Below are positions 34,501-43,584 of a DNA stretch of 64,000 bases, one piece after another. Every line of letters starts with the position of its first letter. The stretch's first letter is position 1. The notes under the pieces were generated by a model. The model was not told where the DNA came from, did not search any database, and saw nothing but the letters and a program-made list of their open reading frames with translations. The stretch is from Lates calcarifer (lineage: Eukaryota; Chordata; Actinopteri; Centropomidae): contig NC_066852.1 of the NCBI RefSeq assembly GCF_001640805.2, forward strand, positions 2,804,274 to 2,868,273. The letters run 5' to 3'. The position numbers and the translations under genes were made by a program.

Positions 34501-34887
34501 TGTCTGAGCACAACATTAAAAATGATCACGATTAAACGTGAATGTCTTAAATGGCACAGCGTGTGGCAGAGGCTCACCTGTATCCTGCCGAAACTGTTTC
34601 AAGCTTGGTATGTCAATGAGATAAGGCGACAGGCTGGGGTCTGATTGTCCGAGGCAGATGCTCGTTGAGCCGGGTCCTCCTCCTCTCTGGCCCCGCGGTG
34701 ACAGACACCGCTCGATGTAGGCGCTCACTTGGCCGCTGTAAGGCCGCCAATAGCCCAGGTCATCCTGCCATTCCCATACTGCTATCATGGGCTGTGACTG
34801 TCCAACTGATCCAGAAGGCGTAGCTGACACAGAGGGCCCATTTCTAGACCCGTTTACCCTGGCACAGGAGCCAGACACAATCGCCAT
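22321..34887 (-). CDS. dtx2: Deltex E3 ubiquitin ligase 2-like, complete, nine coding exons, one frameshift
   Basis: Deltex proteins are RING-type E3 ligases that bind the Notch intracellular domain through tandem WWE modules and regulate Notch trafficking. Their C-terminal (DTC) domain binds NAD/ADP-ribose (family knowledge). Exons, 5' to 3': 34578-34887, 33284-33873, 30534-30592, 27775-28008, 25999-26066, 25655-25822, 25184-25345, 23433-23522, 22321-22572. Domain order is WWE (about residues 37-103), WWE (about 115-190), Ser/Pro/Gln linker, RING (about 420-485) and DTC (about 500-640). Length is about 643 residues if the exon 2 frameshift is ignored; human DTX2 has 622. Calling it dtx2 rather than dtx1 or dtx4 rests on [16 protein letters not shown], on [18 protein letters not shown], and on the gtf2i neighbourhood. 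The start ATG at 34887 has A at -3 and precedes the first WWE by a typical short leader. Confidence 0.93.
22325..22345 (-). repeat. dtx2: Coding (AGC)7 repeat, poly-Ser tail of dtx2
   Basis: On the + strand this is seven tandem CTG units directly before the stop codon, read on the - strand as AGC (Ser). The tract is expected to vary in length among individuals. Confidence 0.85.
23433..23522 (-). CDS. dtx2: dtx2 exon 8: DTC segment GPEHPNPG
   Basis: A 90-nt phase 0-0 exon encoding [20 protein letters not shown] followed by [10 protein letters not shown], a near-invariant Deltex C-terminal motif. The acceptor ends caccag and the donor is gtaaaa. Confidence 0.95.
25184..25345 (-). CDS. dtx2: dtx2 exon 7: last RING cysteines and DTC start
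   Basis: A 162-nt exon, phase 0-0. [20 protein letters not shown] supplies the final RING Cys pair and the Deltex-specific junction. It continues through [20 protein letters not shown] into the DTC domain. Confidence 0.96.
25655..25822 (-). CDS. dtx2: dtx2 exon 6: RING finger core
   Basis: A 168-nt phase 0-0 exon. [18 protein letters not shown] begins the RING with a C-x2-C pair, and [20 protein letters not shown] carries the central C-x-H-x2-H-x2-C ligands. This catalytic core recruits E2 ubiquitin-conjugating enzymes. All expected zinc ligands are present when joined to exon 7. Confidence 0.96.
25999..26066 (-). CDS. dtx2: dtx2 exon 5: pre-RING helix
   Basis: A 68-nt exon (phase 1 in, 0 out) encoding [20 protein letters not shown] then PDE. 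It corresponds to the conserved PEEVxxxYxxxVxxPPDE segment just before the Deltex RING. The acceptor is cttccag and the donor gtaaat. Confidence 0.92.
26780..27065 (+). repeat. Dispersed teleost repeat, copy 1 (dtx2 intron)
   Basis: Segments such as cgaatgtcttgttttgtgca, gagaagctgcaatcatcaaa and ggccatttttgcttgaaaaa followed by attaat/attgacc motifs match a repeat I know as very common in fish DNA. They share order and orientation with the copies at 31023 and 57480. I cannot name the family. Confidence 0.55.
27775..28008 (-). CDS. dtx2: dtx2 exon 4: [11 protein letters not shown] and poly-Gln/Pro linker
   Basis: A 234-nt exon (phase 1-1). It opens with [20 protein letters not shown], matching the ALAGMTSVLMSAIGL block of DTX2. 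It then runs through seven Gln, seven Pro and a Ser run to a basic end, [12 protein letters not shown]. The length-variable Q/P/S stretch is larger than in mammals. The acceptor is embedded in a C-rich tract (28009-28100 on the other strand). The donor is gtagct. Confidence 0.9.
28012..28095 (+). repeat. G-run array (GGGGT)n beside the dtx2 exon 4 acceptor
   Basis: On the + strand there are repeated units ggggt/gggtt/ggggc with more than ten runs of three or more Gs. The array lies immediately upstream, in dtx2 transcription terms, of the exon 4 acceptor. The nascent RNA carries the C-rich complement, which serves as the polypyrimidine tract, while the template strand could fold into G-quadruplexes. 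Confidence 0.85.
28815..29585 (-). mobile_element. Degraded Tc1/mariner-like element in dtx2 intron 3
   Basis: Reads in the same orientation as dtx2. It retains cctaccatcttcatgcat-type antisense sequence whose - strand translation includes [20 protein letters not shown] and HEDGRVRI, matching transposase blocks of a widespread fish family as I remember it. The right end, caggtgttcctaataaa (about 29556-29572), matches that family's terminal repeat; the left end is missing. Large internal deletions and frame breaks show it is inactive. Confidence 0.75.
30534..30592 (-). CDS. dtx2: dtx2 exon 3: linker ending SALAG
   Basis: A 59-nt exon (phase 2 in, phase 1 out) encoding [19 protein letters not shown], leading into the ALAG-M junction typical of Deltex proteins. 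Acceptor tcctgcag after a strong pyrimidine tract; donor gtaaac. Its phase fixes the frame in which exon 2 must end. Confidence 0.9.
31023..31330 (+). repeat. Dispersed teleost repeat, copy 2 (dtx2 intron)
   Basis: Begins gggctgcaatcaacaatcat and contains tctataaaaagtgacaaaac, gatgaaaaatgc and tttcccaaagccc in the order typical of a widespread fish repeat. The distinctive attaatcgatt-type motif of the family is partly decayed here. Same orientation as copies 1 and 3. Confidence 0.6.
31655..31675 (+). repeat. (CA)n microsatellite with flanking TA repeats
   Basis: Ten CA units flanked on both sides by tatata, within a dtx2 intron. Confidence 0.9.
31700..32680 (-). mobile_element. Degraded Tc1-like transposon in dtx2 intron 2
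   Basis: The ends carry inverted aaagtattcaga motifs (about 31720 and, complementary, 32650-32662). The - strand translation at 32213-32300 gives [20 protein letters not shown] then [10 protein letters not shown], matching the paired-type DNA-binding end of Tc1 transposases. Further left, tgggccactcaaggaaagtc and gggtttaagtcagagctttg are antisense to the conserved EWPSQSPDLNPIE region. The middle of the transposase is missing. It inserted into the intron in the sense direction of dtx2. Confidence 0.82.
33284..33873 (-). CDS. dtx2: dtx2 exon 2: second WWE domain and linker, with apparent 1-nt frameshift
   Basis: Starts [16 protein letters not shown] and carries the second WWE ([16 protein letters not shown] ... 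[20 protein letters not shown]). It continues to [20 protein letters not shown] with QCLSHS. From about 33525 the family-like continuation [20 protein letters not shown] lies in a different frame. Exon length is 590 nt; the entering phase 1 and leaving phase 2 would need 3n+4, so there is one base too many. Read literally, the protein stops at 33398-33400, about 260 residues long and without RING or DTC. This may be an assembly error or a real allele. Acceptor ttttcttttcag, donor gttggt. Confidence 0.9.
34578..34887 (-). CDS. dtx2: dtx2 exon 1: start codon and first WWE domain
   Basis: Begins [17 protein letters not shown], a Ser/Gly leader, then the first [23 protein letters not shown] ... 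[20 protein letters not shown] ... KQFRQDTG. The conserved W-E-W and LIDxPSxxQFRQDTG blocks are intact. WWE modules of Deltex bind Notch ankyrin repeats. The donor is gtgagc in phase 1. An in-frame GTG six bases upstream is not a credible vertebrate start. Confidence 0.94.
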
Positions 34888-35260
34888 ATTCACCAGGCTA
34901 GCTTAAAGCTAACAACAGCTCGTTCTGGTTAGCTGGTCAACTGATTGTGGCTACGACGAGAAAAAAGGTCTGCCAGCTTGGCTAGCTCGGCTCGTTAAAA
35001 CATTCCATCGTGAAAGTGTTAACACGCTTTTGAAGAAGCTACGAGGTAAAGATCAGATGCTAGACAGCCTCGATAAACATTCAAGTGCATGTTGACAAAG
35101 CTGATGCGTTCACAGGGCTTAGCAGTACATGGATAACGCTAGCTTTGTGACAGCGTTACCAGGCTTCCTTCATCCTCTGCTGCTGCCTTCACGGACCATC
35201 GGGAATAACGCAACTCGACGCACGCTTGTGGAAACCAACAATAGATGGGAACTTTATGAA
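34888..35260 (-). promoter_or_regulatory. dtx2: Probable dtx2 5'UTR and promoter
   Basis: The sequence directly upstream of the dtx2 ATG is more CpG-rich than the DNA beyond 35.3 kb (for example around 34970-35000 and 35190-35225). It shows no TATA box. The transcription start cannot be placed from sequence alone. Confidence 0.4.
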
Positions 35261-35269
35261 GCAGCCAAG

Positions 35270-38200
35270 CGTATAAATTCCTCAAAGCACCAGGTAAAGC
35301 ATTGACTCTCCTCTTGGGCGTTAGGGGATAGTATTTTAAAATCGACTTGACTCTTTGCACAGTATGGGGAGATTTCTTTCCGATATTAATGATTTGTACA
35401 TATTTCCAGGGGGTACAATGGACGGCTGAGAAATGAACACCACACACCAATTTACCCCTCAAGAGGCCTACTCACCCTCACAAATATGTGGTGAGTGAAG
35501 ACTCTTCAGATACACTCTAAAACTGGAACCATCTTTAATGAATTTAACAACAGTGAAATTAAATCATCCTCATTGTTTGTGTGGAGGGGGGTGGGGGTTC
35601 TTAATGGGGGTGACCTGATTATTTCGGCTGAATAGATAATCTCCATGATTGGCCCGACCAGCCATACAGCTGCACTCTTATTTACTCCATTCAGCTAAAA
35701 CATTTCAAAATGTCTGAAATAATACAAAACACTAAGAAAATCATTCTGATTTATCATTTTTTTATTATTATTATTTCACAACCATTCTCACCTCTAAATC
35801 AGTATCTTACAAGATGCACCTGAAGGTTTCATTCTTCTTCTTTTACAACAAACTTCTTTCATTGTCCATGCTCCTCTTCTTTCTCCGCTTCTTTATTTTG
35901 AAGTCGATTAGATCCTCCTCAACAGTATTGCTGCCATCAACTGGAGATTAATGGGTATAGCACAAATAACAGTCTCACTGTGTCCTTCTAAAGCAGGCTA
36001 ATTGCTTCAATAACCATGAGAGAAGAATGTGGAGGTTGGAAATTACAGTCTCTATAGCTTTCATGGCCTAAGATGACATGTGATATGGTCTAAATTAGAT
36101 CTGTATCACAGTCATCATTTATTACCAATCAAGGTCAGTGTCTGTGAGCTAAATATATATAAAGCAGGCTCAGCTAAATTGCATTTTGTCTACAATACCT
36201 AGACCAGCATTACTGATGTAAAATGGACATATAGAATCCTAAAGACGACTAGAAACCTTCTGACAGAGGAGAATGGTGTATTTATTTTTACAGTTGATTA
36301 AAGTCACATAAATGATAATAGAATTGGACATCTGTGACACCAGTTTGAACATTTTTTAGATTAGTGCCCAAATGGGATTTGAGTATTCCATTTAACCCAT
36401 AAAAAGACACATAATCAATAGCTGCAGTAAATCCATGCCAAGTAGTCTCAAAATGACAAATGTAATAATACAAGCAAAAAAAGGCATCTGGTGTTGCAAT
36501 ATAAAACTAAGATTGTTTATTCCTCCTTTGCAAAATCATTGAGTAATATTTTCATGCACAATAAACAACAGAAAGGTCAGCTGCAAGCGGCCGTTAGCTG
36601 GTTTGAAGTCTGTGAGTGAGAACGTGGCTTTGAGTCATCCGAGGTAGAACATCTGAAAGTCCTGCACTTAAAACAGTGTCTGACAAACTGCCTTCTGAAA
36701 AACCAAAAGGTTGTCCCAATGCTGATCCTGTTCAGCATAAATGAATGTGGTCTGAGGTGTAAGGGACTCATTTAAACAAGACAGACTGATGCTTAGAGGA
36801 GATGCCCCACTCTCCTTTGTACATTCACACCATCAATATATCATATATGTCACAGGCAAACAGAAGCAAGCACTGAAATTATTTGATGTATATATGTATA
36901 TGTACAATAAATAAATCACAAACCCTTCACATTGATCTCTGCTGGTATCTTGCTGTGCAAATAATCTTGGTTTTAGTTGTCAGTGCTGTGATATTTGCCA
37001 CAGAGATTTCTGCCTTAACCCCACTACAGTGGAGGTGAATTTTGTTTGTGGTGCTCAACACAGTGAAAAGTGGTATTTAAAATATTCAGCAGCAACAGAA
37101 ACACTGTCCCAGTAATAATTCACAGACCTCATCAGTAGCTTTAGAGGGGGCTATTTCCTCTAATACTAAGTGAAATAATATGGCTTGTACTGTAGCTGTG
37201 GGTTGCACACTTCCTAAAATTGAACTACTGGGCAGTGAGTGCTAGGAAACCAAAACGGCGGTCAGTCAGACATGCACTATAAGGTCATTACTCTGTAAAT
37301 CAGCTGACTCAGGAAGCAAAGGCTGGTGTATACTGTATGGCAGAATAAGCAATGGACTGAAAATGTGTGTGTGTCCCCACAATATAAGCAAATAACCACA
37401 AACCTCAGTGTGTAATTACTTCACTTGATATATTTAAGTCAGGCTGTACAAGCTGACAAACAGCAGATAATGGCATGCTGACATATTCACTTAACGGCAC
37501 AGTGGAATTTGAACAGTGATAAATCACACACAGAAATGTATGGAGAAATATGGACATGAGATTTTAAAAAGAAGGTCAGATGACACAGATGTCTGCAGCA
37601 ATGGAAAAGTCAGGTTGTATGCACTTGGGTAGCTACCTTGAATGATAAAGCAGAACAAACAATCAGCACACAGGCTACAGAGAACGAAATACTGCATTTA
37701 TGGGAGAAAAGAAGTACAGTATATGCATCTCAGTGGAAGTAAATGGAATGTCCAACTTTCAGCACAGATTTGTCTGAGTGTTGTTGAACGTGATCTTTGA
37801 TTGAATCAAACTCTTCCCATCTCTTTCCTGCAGGCATGTCACCTCCATCGCTGTCAACACAGATGGTGGTTGAACGCGGCTCAGCAGTGAACACAGTGAT
37901 GGAAGTGGGAATGTGAGGAATGTGGAGAGAAGAATTTGAGGAGTGCTTGGAGCTCTGCCCACTTTAATACCTGTGCACACCTGGCAGCTGTTGGATTGTC
38001 AAGTTTGGAAGGTAAAAAAGTGATTCAGTCATCAGGGCAGAGCCGTTTGTCTTCCTCGTTAAAGAGACTGATACAACATCACCCTCACTCAGATAAGCCC
38101 ACTTGTTTCTCACTCTACACCTCAGGTGAGACATCTTTATCATGCAATCAGAACAGGGGTCACCAGATAAGTAACCTTAAGCTTCCTGTGTTTCACTCTG

Positions 38201-39180
38201 GGTATAAACGTCACCCTTGTTAATCTCTGGATGTTGTTGGTAGAGACACTTCACTGTTAAACTGTAGAATCTACATTACATAAATATCAAATAAAGTTAC
38301 CTTTCTTTAATGCAGCCACTCATGCAGGCTTTTTGTTTCTATCTCCCTCTTTCTTATGGAATCTGTGAAATTACATTTATATGTCAGTATCATTAAGTCA
38401 TGTTCCTCTCTATAGAGGCTGGCCCTGGTCAGTGTGGACTGTCCAGCCTGCAGGTCAGGAGATGGGAGATGGTTCATGAAGAGGGTTGGAATGATGTGTG
38501 TTGACCTATTCAGACAGACCACCAAAATGGGTCTGACCCATGTGACTAGGTCTGAATGGAGGAAAAGTACTTGCTCTTATCCAACATTTCCTGAATAAAA
38601 TGAGAACCCCTGTTACAGGGCATTGGAGTAACCTCTAATTTTCCACACCACTGTTCAAAAAATCTTCTCCTCGCCTATTTATACAGATTTTGTGGTCAGG
38701 GCCTTTGCACTCTGAAAAGTGTCAATGACATGAATGAGCCCCAGTGCATTCAAATGAAACCTTTCATGGGCCAGGCTTATAAGGTGAGGCTTTCCATTTG
38801 AGGATGAAATAATGATATGTCTCCTTTTGGGAAACCAGGTCCCGGTGCAGCAGAAAGGGCCATGGCTGGCTCCAGAGGAGCAGAACAATCTCCATTATCC
38901 AGTGGCTCCTTGCCCACATTGGGTGCATCAGTATCAACGAATAGTTCTCTCCCTCACTCTTATTAATGTGGCAGAGTCAGGGCCAATGGAGGTAACTGCG
39001 TAGAACAGAACCTGTGTCCATCTAGCAGTGAAACATCCTGGTCCCTCAAAGAAAAATATGGTCGGCACTAAACAGTCTCCTTCAAGAGAAACAGGTCGAT
39101 CTGCAGCGGGTTAAAGCAAGAACTACAGATTTGTTTATTTTACAGAGAAATGCAGGCCTCAGATTGGGGTGGGGGTGTAA
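35270..39180. other. Intergenic sequence, nothing recognised
   Basis: AT-rich sequence without convincing exons, RNA genes or named repeats. Short open frames have no neighbours with matching splice signals. Confidence 0.45.
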
Positions 39181-39181
39181 A

Positions 39182-39183
<2 letters not shown>

Positions 39184-39218
<35 letters not shown>
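39184..39218 (+). repeat. (TA)n microsatellite
   Basis: About 17 perfect TA units. Confidence 0.95.
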
Positions 39219-39219
<1 letters not shown>

Positions 39220-39220
<1 letters not shown>

Positions 39221-41050
39221 TTTCAGGTCCATCTGGATAAACTAATTGTTGGGGCACACTAAATAGACTTTGCCTTCTTCATCCAACACAAGAAAATTTG
39301 ATTAGAACATTTGACATGCCAGCTTGCCAACAGATGTTGTCAGCATCAGTCATCAAAACAAGACTGGAATCCAGTCAGTGCAGGATACAGACAACATGAT
39401 GTCATCCTCGAGCACCTCCACAGGATCTTTGGATCCTGGTTTGACAGACTAGCCTAGGCTGAGTGATACACTGTGATGGTGATGAGTATCACCACTGTTG
39501 ATGATGTTGATTCTAATGGATTTGTGACACTTTGGATTGGACTTTGAAAGGACTAAAGTGTTTGCTCCATCGTGGATATCAGCAGCTGTAATCAGTGTGG
39601 ATTCACAGCAGCCACAGTACAATGGATTCTAATGGAGACCCAGGTTCACAGGAAATGTGGCAAAAAATATCAAAAACATTCACAGCAACTCCTCAAATGC
39701 AGCATAATCCACCTCTCCACTCTTTCCCTGTATGAAAGCATCAGAAAGTTCTAAACTCATTATCTCCAAACAATGTGTCTAAATACACTTCTGCTTTTAA
39801 TTACTCTTTTATAAAGCAGTGATTCTGCTTTGACACATGTCATGATCACTGCTGCGTCACGAGGTCTTTACCTTAGATAACATAACCTGATGCCACTACC
39901 TGTCATCTCACATGAGAGCTGTTTCTCTTACATTTATGAGGACCATGTAACAATGCTGTATTTTAAAATAATCAAATACAGTGACGGTCTTTCACATTTA
40001 GAACTTAATGAATCTGAAATCTGTGTAAAATGAAGTGGGATGGAGGTAACAGATGAGGATTGGTTCCCTGTATATTACATATTGTTTATTAATGACAAGT
40101 TGACGATGGTAATTTCAGTCACCAGCAGTGGAAAACACTGCAGATTCAGTCTTCTGTTTTTTGTTGTCTTTGTGTGTGTGTGTGCTTTTCATGTCTTACT
40201 TGTGCCTATCTGCGTTCAACAGGAGGTAGCCATGTGCACTCATGTGGACAAAAAATCTGGCACCGGCTGGTATAATGATTTAGAGGCTTCTGAGGACAAC
40301 TCTGAGAGAGTATACCTTTTAGTGAGATGCCCAAACAAACGTCTGAAAGAGAACAGTTGGCTTTGTAGAAAATGTTCAGATGTAAAGTCTCATCAACCAG
40401 ACATGGGCATGGAAGAGCTGACAGCTTAATGGGATTGTTAAGTTTAACTACGAGATGCAGAGTGTATTTTTGGCAACGCAATGAAAGACATGCCATTCCC
40501 AGCAACAAATATGACACAACAATTTGGCCAACATCATGTTTACAGTTTACAGTCTGTCACAGCTCAATCTGTCACACTGTGTCAGAGATGACATGTTAGC
40601 ACAGGCTGCACATGCAAGAAGCAGTAGTAGTTATATCTGTGTGGTTTTCTTGTGACTCATGGATTCGGTTTTGCACTGGACGACAGAAAACATTTCTAAA
40701 TAGCTTTGGAAGGAGATTATATTATTTGGCTGTTGTCCAGTGAAAACCCTGTAATCTCAGTCTTTCAGGAAGCCAAACTGTGATGAGACAAACAGCCATG
40801 ATTTTAGTTTGGTGGCAGCAAATTTGTGATATTGTGGAACTAGATTAAAAAATGCTGCATGAGCCCAAAAGGTAAGAGAATTTTCTCAGCCTATTGAGGA
40901 TCTCAAGCAAATCCAGTTGCCCCTGTAGAGCTTTTATAAGGACCTGGATAACTTTGAATATTTCCCAGACAACCTGTGGAGAAACATGTAACCTTTAGCT
41001 CAATCTGAAAACATTAAAAATCACCAAAATGGAGCACAGATACAGGAAAT
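39220..41050. other. Intergenic sequence, nothing recognised
   Basis: Non-coding AT-rich sequence. The open frame at 40040-40429 (+) contains a hydrophilic segment after an acceptor-like ttcaacag at about 40222, but it matches nothing I know. Confidence 0.4.
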
Positions 41051-41054
41051 ATTC

Positions 41055-42030
41055 TAATAGAGGCTATAATCTTTTCTCCAGGTTGTGAGGTCTAGAGGAT
41101 TCAGTCACCTTATGGCTGCACCAGTTACTAACAGGCCACAACATACCCAGAATGCCTTCAGTTGCCAACTACAAGACAGGATGAAGACCTTACTGAAAGG
41201 TAAGAAACTAAACCAAAATGCTTCAGGGTTATCAACAAAAAGTTCTTTATCCACAGCATGTCACTGTCATGCATTCCTTTGTCCACTCTTTGTCCCCTGG
41301 TGTCTACACTCTGACTGGCTCATATTAGGCACAGTAAGACCCGCCTTCCAAGAAATGACCATGATAATACTTCATTCCTGGTGTCTATAGCCTATAGCAC
41401 CCACCTCTTTTTGCAGTGGTGCTATTTAGCATAGAGAGAAACAGTCAGCGTCTCCAATGTGATGCAGTGTGTGGATGGTTCTGCTGCACAGTCTTGTATA
41501 AAGATAAGCCTTTCTTAGTAGACTTAACTCCAGATTGGGTTAAGGCATATGAGCAGTGAATAAAGGAGGAGTGATAGTGGACATGACGTCATCAGAGTTT
41601 AAAATAAACAAATATAAGAAACACAGGAAGCAAGAACTCAAATGCAGTACTTTATAAAAACAACCATCTACATAATACATCATCATTCCAAAATGATAAT
41701 GTGAAGTTTGCTGAGAGAAATGGAAATAATGCAAATGTGGAACCATCTTAAGGGTAAGCAGACAAAACTCTACATCAACAGAGAGGCAATTTCAGTGGTA
41801 CTGGAGGACACAAAAGACTTAGAAAGTTCCCATATTGTGAACATAAAGAGCAGATGCAGAGGTTAACTAAGGCTGTGATTAGAGGATTAGATGTGTAGAA
41901 TGAGGTCAGTGCTACCAGGAGAATCAAAGCACTGGTTAGTGCCTATTCTGATTCCCCGAGGTATCTTTTTATTGTAAAAAAAAAACACACAATATAACTC
42001 TCATTGTATACAGTGATTTATATTCATGCA
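41055..42030. repeat. Tandem duplication, copy A
   Basis: Aligns with copy B at 42443-43580. The left part (41055-41330) is diverged, with several substitutions and indels. The core 41441-41908 is identical to 42982-43449 except for one base (t/c in ggatggttctg). The right part (41909-42030) is diverged again. The core carries a palindromic CRE-type TGACGTCA at 41584-41591. Confidence 0.92.
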
Positions 42031-42442
42031 AAAACAGCAGTCTCCAACATCTTTATAGAAACAGATTCTATTGTACGACAAGGTTAGCTGCTACTACATG
42101 TTGTTATTCTACCATGACACTCCTGGTTCCAGTCATTACACACAGAAAGTTGGGTGACAGGGATTTTAGTCTCAACAAAATGAAAATTCAAATAAAAAAT
42201 AGGATTCATACACTCAGCACTTAAAAGCATGAATACACAGGACCAATGTATGATGAAGAGACACATGTTGGGTGCTGTATATTCATACCTGGTGACTCAG
42301 TAGTTCACAGATGAGAAAATCAGTTTCCTCTGAAGAGTGGTTGGTCTGGAGTCTCCTCTCAGCTACACAACTGTTAATGTGCCATTCAAAGGACACAACA
42401 CTGAGTGCAGATGTGTGTTATATAGCATAGTAATTACAGTAA

Positions 42443-43580
42443 CAGAGACTATAATCTTTTCTTGAGGTTGTTAGATCTAGAGGATTCATTCATCGCTAAG
42501 GCTCATGGATGTACCAGTTACTAACAGGCCACAACATACCCTGAATGCCTTCAGCTCCCAACTACAAGAGAGGATGAAGACCTTACCTGAGCCCCAGCAC
42601 CTGCCCTCTGCTACTGCTCCAAACCTACCACCCCATCCTCCCGAGGCAGAAACTAAATCAACAGACTTCAGGGATGAGGGTTATCAACAAAAAGGTCTTT
42701 ATCCACAGCATGCTACTGTCATGCATTCCTATCTCTACTCTTTGTCCCCTGGTGTCCGTGCTCTGAGTCCATATAAGGAACAGTAAAACCTGCCTTCTTG
42801 AAGCTTGGCAAACCAAGGATGTCCAGCATGTCTCTGCTGCATGCCTTAATCCTGGATACACCACATTTAATCTAAACTATAGTCATGTTCTGTCTATGGG
42901 GCTACTCAGGCAAACTAGGGGTCTAAACCCTATACTGTTGGACCATAACCTCTTGTAGTGACAGATACAGTGTACACAGACACAGTCAGCGTCTCCAATG
43001 TGATGCAGTGTGTGGATGGCTCTGCTGCACAGTCTTGTATAAAGATAAGCCTTTCTTAGTAGACTTAACTCCAGATTGGGTTAAGGCATATGAGCAGTGA
43101 ATAAAGGAGGAGTGATAGTGGACATGACGTCATCAGAGTTTAAAATAAACAAATATAAGAAACACAGGAAGCAAGAACTCAAATGCAGTACTTTATAAAA
43201 ACAACCATCTACATAATACATCATCATTCCAAAATGATAATGTGAAGTTTGCTGAGAGAAATGGAAATAATGCAAATGTGGAACCATCTTAAGGGTAAGC
43301 AGACAAAACTCTACATCAACAGAGAGGCAATTTCAGTGGTACTGGAGGACACAAAAGACTTAGAAAGTTCCCATATTGTGAACATAAAGAGCAGATGCAG
43401 AGGTTAACTAAGGCTGTGATTAGAGGATTAGATGTGTAGAATGAGGTCATTGCCAGCATGAGATCCCAGGTGGTGGTGAGTATCTATTCTCGTGCCCTGA
43501 GGTGACTTCTCTCGTGTGATAAGGATCCTCTTCAGATTATCTCTCAGTTTATACAGTGATTTATAATCTATGTGCAGTCA
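42443..43580. repeat. Tandem duplication, copy B
   Basis: Second copy of the unit at 41055. Relative to copy A it has extra sequence around 42590-42665 and 42830-42970, so the offset grows from about 1386 to 1541 bp. It has the same TGACGTCA at 43125-43132. Open frames inside are shared by both copies but show amino-acid-changing differences outside the core, so I do not call a gene. Confidence 0.92.
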
Positions 43581-43584
43581 AAGA

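Noticed and set aside
39184..39218. TA array as a possible CRISPR-like or regulatory repeat
   Set aside because: A plain dinucleotide microsatellite. No repeat-spacer structure occurs anywhere in the window.
40040..40429. 129-codon + strand frame with an acceptor-like site inside
   Set aside because: No recognised domain, no matching donor or neighbouring exon. The opposite strand is open over a similar span, which points to chance.
41540..43287. Identical 68-codon minus-strand frames in both copies of the tandem duplication
   Set aside because: Identity follows from the near-perfect core duplication. His/Phe/Tyr-rich composition without family similarity gives no evidence of coding.
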